Shown here one piece after another: positions 7,267 through 8,521 of a stretch of DNA of 8,521 bases. The stretch is taken from the NCBI GenBank assembly GCA_047638515.1, contig JBLIME010000115.1, positions 1 through 8,521 on the forward strand, in the 5' to 3' direction. The position numbers were made by a program, and so were the translations under genes. Numbering within the stretch: the first letter of the stretch is position 1; the number at the start of each line of letters is the position of its first letter. The notes below the pieces were generated by a model that worked only from the letters and a program-made list of their open reading frames with translations, made no database searches and was not told where the DNA came from. Source of the DNA: CANLBN01 sp047638515 (GTDB lineage Bacteria > Pseudomonadota > Gammaproteobacteria > Pseudomonadales > Cellvibrionaceae).

Positions 7267-7311
7267 CTTGCCGATTTGGCTTGTCGATTTGTCGATCCCC
7301 AGGGGGCCGGC
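7267..7311. repeat. Short imperfect tandem repeat next to a GC-rich palindromic patch
   Basis: CTTGCCGATTTGG (7267-7279) is followed at once by CTTGTCGATTTGT (7280-7292), matching at 11 of 13 positions, then a partial third unit CGATC. Directly after come the palindromes CCCCAGGGG (7297-7305) and GCCGGC (7306-7311). The patch stands out in an AT-rich surrounding. No function can be assigned. Confidence 0.4.
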
Positions 7312-7348
7312 ATGAAAAAAACACGTATCTAGCCCTTTATTTTGCTAA

Positions 7349-7599
7349 TCAGGATTTCTTCGGGGGTTTGGGGCGGTCGCGTTGTTGTCTATATCGAGTT
7401 TGATAATATTTATTATTTTTAAGCCAACTCCTTTTAGTGCCGGGTGTTATGATTTGGTCGGTTTTTTCTTTTAATTTGAAAATTTTTTAAGCTTGAAAGG
7501 TCATCACAGATAAAGACGATAATGCCCGCGCCTTTATAAAGTAGATCCTTAGTTTGTAATGCTAATCATGGCATATTCAATGGCTTCAAAAGACGGCTA
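7349..7599 (-). pseudogene. Possible frameshifted gene remnant with a basic C-terminus
   Basis: Three overlapping minus-strand segments in different frames read in order like one decayed protein. They are 7552-7596 (FEAIEYAMISITN), 7437-7565 (containing KDLLYKGAGIIVFICDDL) and 7352-7486 (45 codons, containing TPGTKRSWLKNNKYYQTRYR and a Pro/Lys-rich end, with TGA at 7349-7351). The second junction falls near A- and T-runs, where indels or sequencing errors are common. No start codon and no recognised family. AT-rich DNA gives Lys/Asn-rich translations by chance, so this is a weak call. Confidence 0.2.
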
Positions 7600-7644
7600 A
7601 ATTTTTTTTGATCTTTAAAAGACTGGTAAAATAGATAATAACTA

Positions 7645-7672
7645 TTGATACACAAAGGCGTAGCACTTTAAT
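7645..7672 (+). promoter_or_regulatory. Candidate promoter for the transglutaminase-like gene
   Basis: TTGATA (7645-7650) and TTTAAT (7667-7672) each match the sigma-70 consensus at 5 of 6 positions and are separated by 16 bases. A start near 7679 would give a leader of about 118 bases. In AT-rich DNA such matches arise often, so support is moderate. Confidence 0.4.
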
Positions 7673-7716
7673 TAAACTCGTTATGTTAGTACTTAGCGAT
7701 TACTGATTTCTAGATG

Positions 7717-7736
7717 TAGCCCTTAAATTGGGGCTA
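7717..7736 (+). promoter_or_regulatory. Leader hairpin upstream of the transglutaminase-like gene
   Basis: TAGCCC (7717-7722) and GGGCTA (7731-7736) form a perfect 6-bp stem, extendable by one T-G pair, with a loop of about 6-8 bases. It starts 80 bases before the ATG. No T-tract follows, so it is not an obvious terminator. It may be a 5'-UTR structure or an operator. Confidence 0.35.
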
Positions 7737-7796
7737 ACTAACTAGATCTCAGCCACTTTAGAGCTTACTTCTTTCATTTTAGCTAGGCTTAATACT

Positions 7797-8521
7797 ATGC
7801 AGCGATTTCAAATTATCCATCGGACCTACTATCATTTCTCGAACCCTGTGATACTTGGACAGCATAGCTTTAGGATCTATCCGCGCGAAAGTCGCGAGTG
7901 TCGAGTCGAGTCATTTAGCCTGCTGCTCGACCCTCAGCTACCTTTACGCTGGCAAAAAGATGTTGAAGATAATTCGATTGGTATTGCTAATTTAGCTTTA
8001 ACGACGCAATCTCTGTCGATAGAAAGCGATGCGATTATTCAGCAGTACAGCGATAACCCTTTTGATTTTATTCTTGAGGAGTATGCGTTCATCTATCCGC
8101 AGACCGGTGTCTTTATCTACACGATGACCGATGGTAATCTACTAGAGCCGTATCGTGTTTTGCCGTTAAAAATTACCTGCGATCTCCTTAGTAACTGGAT
8201 AGCCACCGTTTGGACGCAAGATGAAATCATTCAAACATACGTTCTGCTGGAGCGTCTGTGTCGGGCAATCTATAATACCTTTACATACACTATTCGCGAC
8301 GAGCCTGGTGTGCAATCTGTCAGCGACACTCTAAGACTAACTAGCGGCTCTTGTCGTGATTTCTCTTTAATGCTTATCGAGGCTGCTCGCTGTCTGGGCT
8401 TTGCTGCGCGTTTTGTCAGTGGTTATCTTCACTCTCCGCCCAACGCACAAAATTTTGGTGCAACTCATGCTTGGGTTGAAGTGTATCTGCCCGGTGCTGG
8501 CTGGAAAGGCTTTGATCCCAC
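7797..8521 (+). CDS. Bacterial transglutaminase-like family protein, N-terminal part (cut by the window edge)
   Basis: The gene runs off the right edge after 241 complete codons. An N-terminal beta-rich domain of the Bact_transglu_N type covers about residues 1-85 (starting MQRFQIIHRTYYHFSNPV). The transglutaminase/cysteine-protease core follows from about 145, with the triad C186 (in GSCRDFS), H224 (in GATHAWVEVY) and D240 (in GWKGFDP). These proteins are usually about 270-300 residues, so most of the gene is present. In many bacteria they are encoded beside alpha-E (DUF403) and circularly permuted ATP-grasp proteins and are predicted to act in peptide or amide-bond chemistry; here the neighbours to the right are not visible. 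The start is the only one available: an in-frame TAG lies at 7743-7745 with no other start codon between. The ribosome-binding site is weak (AGG 9 bases upstream). The exact reaction is unknown. Confidence 0.9.
   Translation, partial: MQRFQIIHRTYYHFSNPVILGQHSFRIYPRESRECRVESFSLLLDPQLPLRWQKDVEDNSIGIANLALTTQSLSIESDAIIQQYSDNPFDFILEEYAFIYPQTGVFIYTMTDGNLLEPYRVLPLKITCDLLSNWIATVWTQDEIIQTYVLLERLCRAIYNTFTYTIRDEPGVQSVSDTLRLTSGSCRDFSLMLIEAARCLGFAARFVSGYLHSPPNAQNFGATHAWVEVYLPGAGWKGFDP

Larger units (their letters stand above)
6533..7796. other. Long divergent intergenic region without an intact gene
   Basis: About 1.26 kb separates the divergent efflux operon and transglutaminase gene. It is AT-rich with long A and T runs (for example around 6888-6900 and 7601-7610). 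No frame has both a convincing start and a recognisable domain. The longest candidates are a plus-strand open frame without ATG (6614-6841) and a GTG-started plus-strand frame (7084-7332); neither has a ribosome-binding site. Two minus-strand patches of broken, protein-like frames are listed separately. A promoter for the right-hand gene is proposed at 7645-7672. No tRNA-like fold or terminal inverted repeats of an insertion sequence were seen. Confidence 0.6.

Noticed and set aside
7084..7332. Plus-strand 82-codon frame starting at GTG
   Set aside because: No ribosome-binding site, no recognisable domain, and it runs through the tandem repeat and GC palindromes; most likely a chance frame.

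Overview
The window looks like a chromosomal segment of a Gram-negative bacterium, most likely a marine-type gammaproteobacterium with moderate G+C. The evidence is an RND efflux pump with its periplasmic adaptor, a DadA-family flavoprotein, and a tandem glycine riboswitch of the Vibrio type. No rRNA, tRNA or taxonomic marker is present, so the assignment is an inference. I see no complete insertion sequence, CRISPR array, prophage gene or replication origin.

Layout, left to right. Positions 1-214 hold no gene I can support. A DadA-family FAD-dependent D-amino-acid dehydrogenase lies on the minus strand at 215-1459. Its leader (1460 to about 1700) carries a well-formed two-aptamer glycine riboswitch (1516-1690) behind a strong sigma-70-type promoter (1706-1733). 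A 360-base non-coding stretch follows, with two inverted-repeat structures at 1832-1888 and 2022-2051. Next is a minus-strand two-gene efflux operon: the adaptor (5318-6532) is transcribed first and the inner-membrane RND permease (2101-5328) second, overlapping by 11 bases. Upstream of it is an unusually long divergent intergenic region (6533-7796). It is AT-rich, has no intact gene, and contains two patches of broken minus-strand reading frames that may be gene remnants. The window ends inside a plus-strand gene starting at 7797, a bacterial transglutaminase-like cysteine protease family protein with its Cys-His-Asp triad visible, cut off by the window edge.

How the parts work together. The adaptor and permease should form two of the three parts of a tripartite drug or metabolite exporter; the outer-membrane channel is not in the window. 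The flavoprotein is a separate transcription unit controlled by glycine through its leader RNA. This suggests that its physiological substrate, or the flux it manages, is glycine or a close relative, not only D-alanine. The transglutaminase gene is a third, unrelated unit on the other strand.

The most notable item is the tandem glycine riboswitch in front of a dadA-type gene, including a leader hairpin whose 5' arm could alternatively pair with the start codon. No wholly new multi-gene system is evident.
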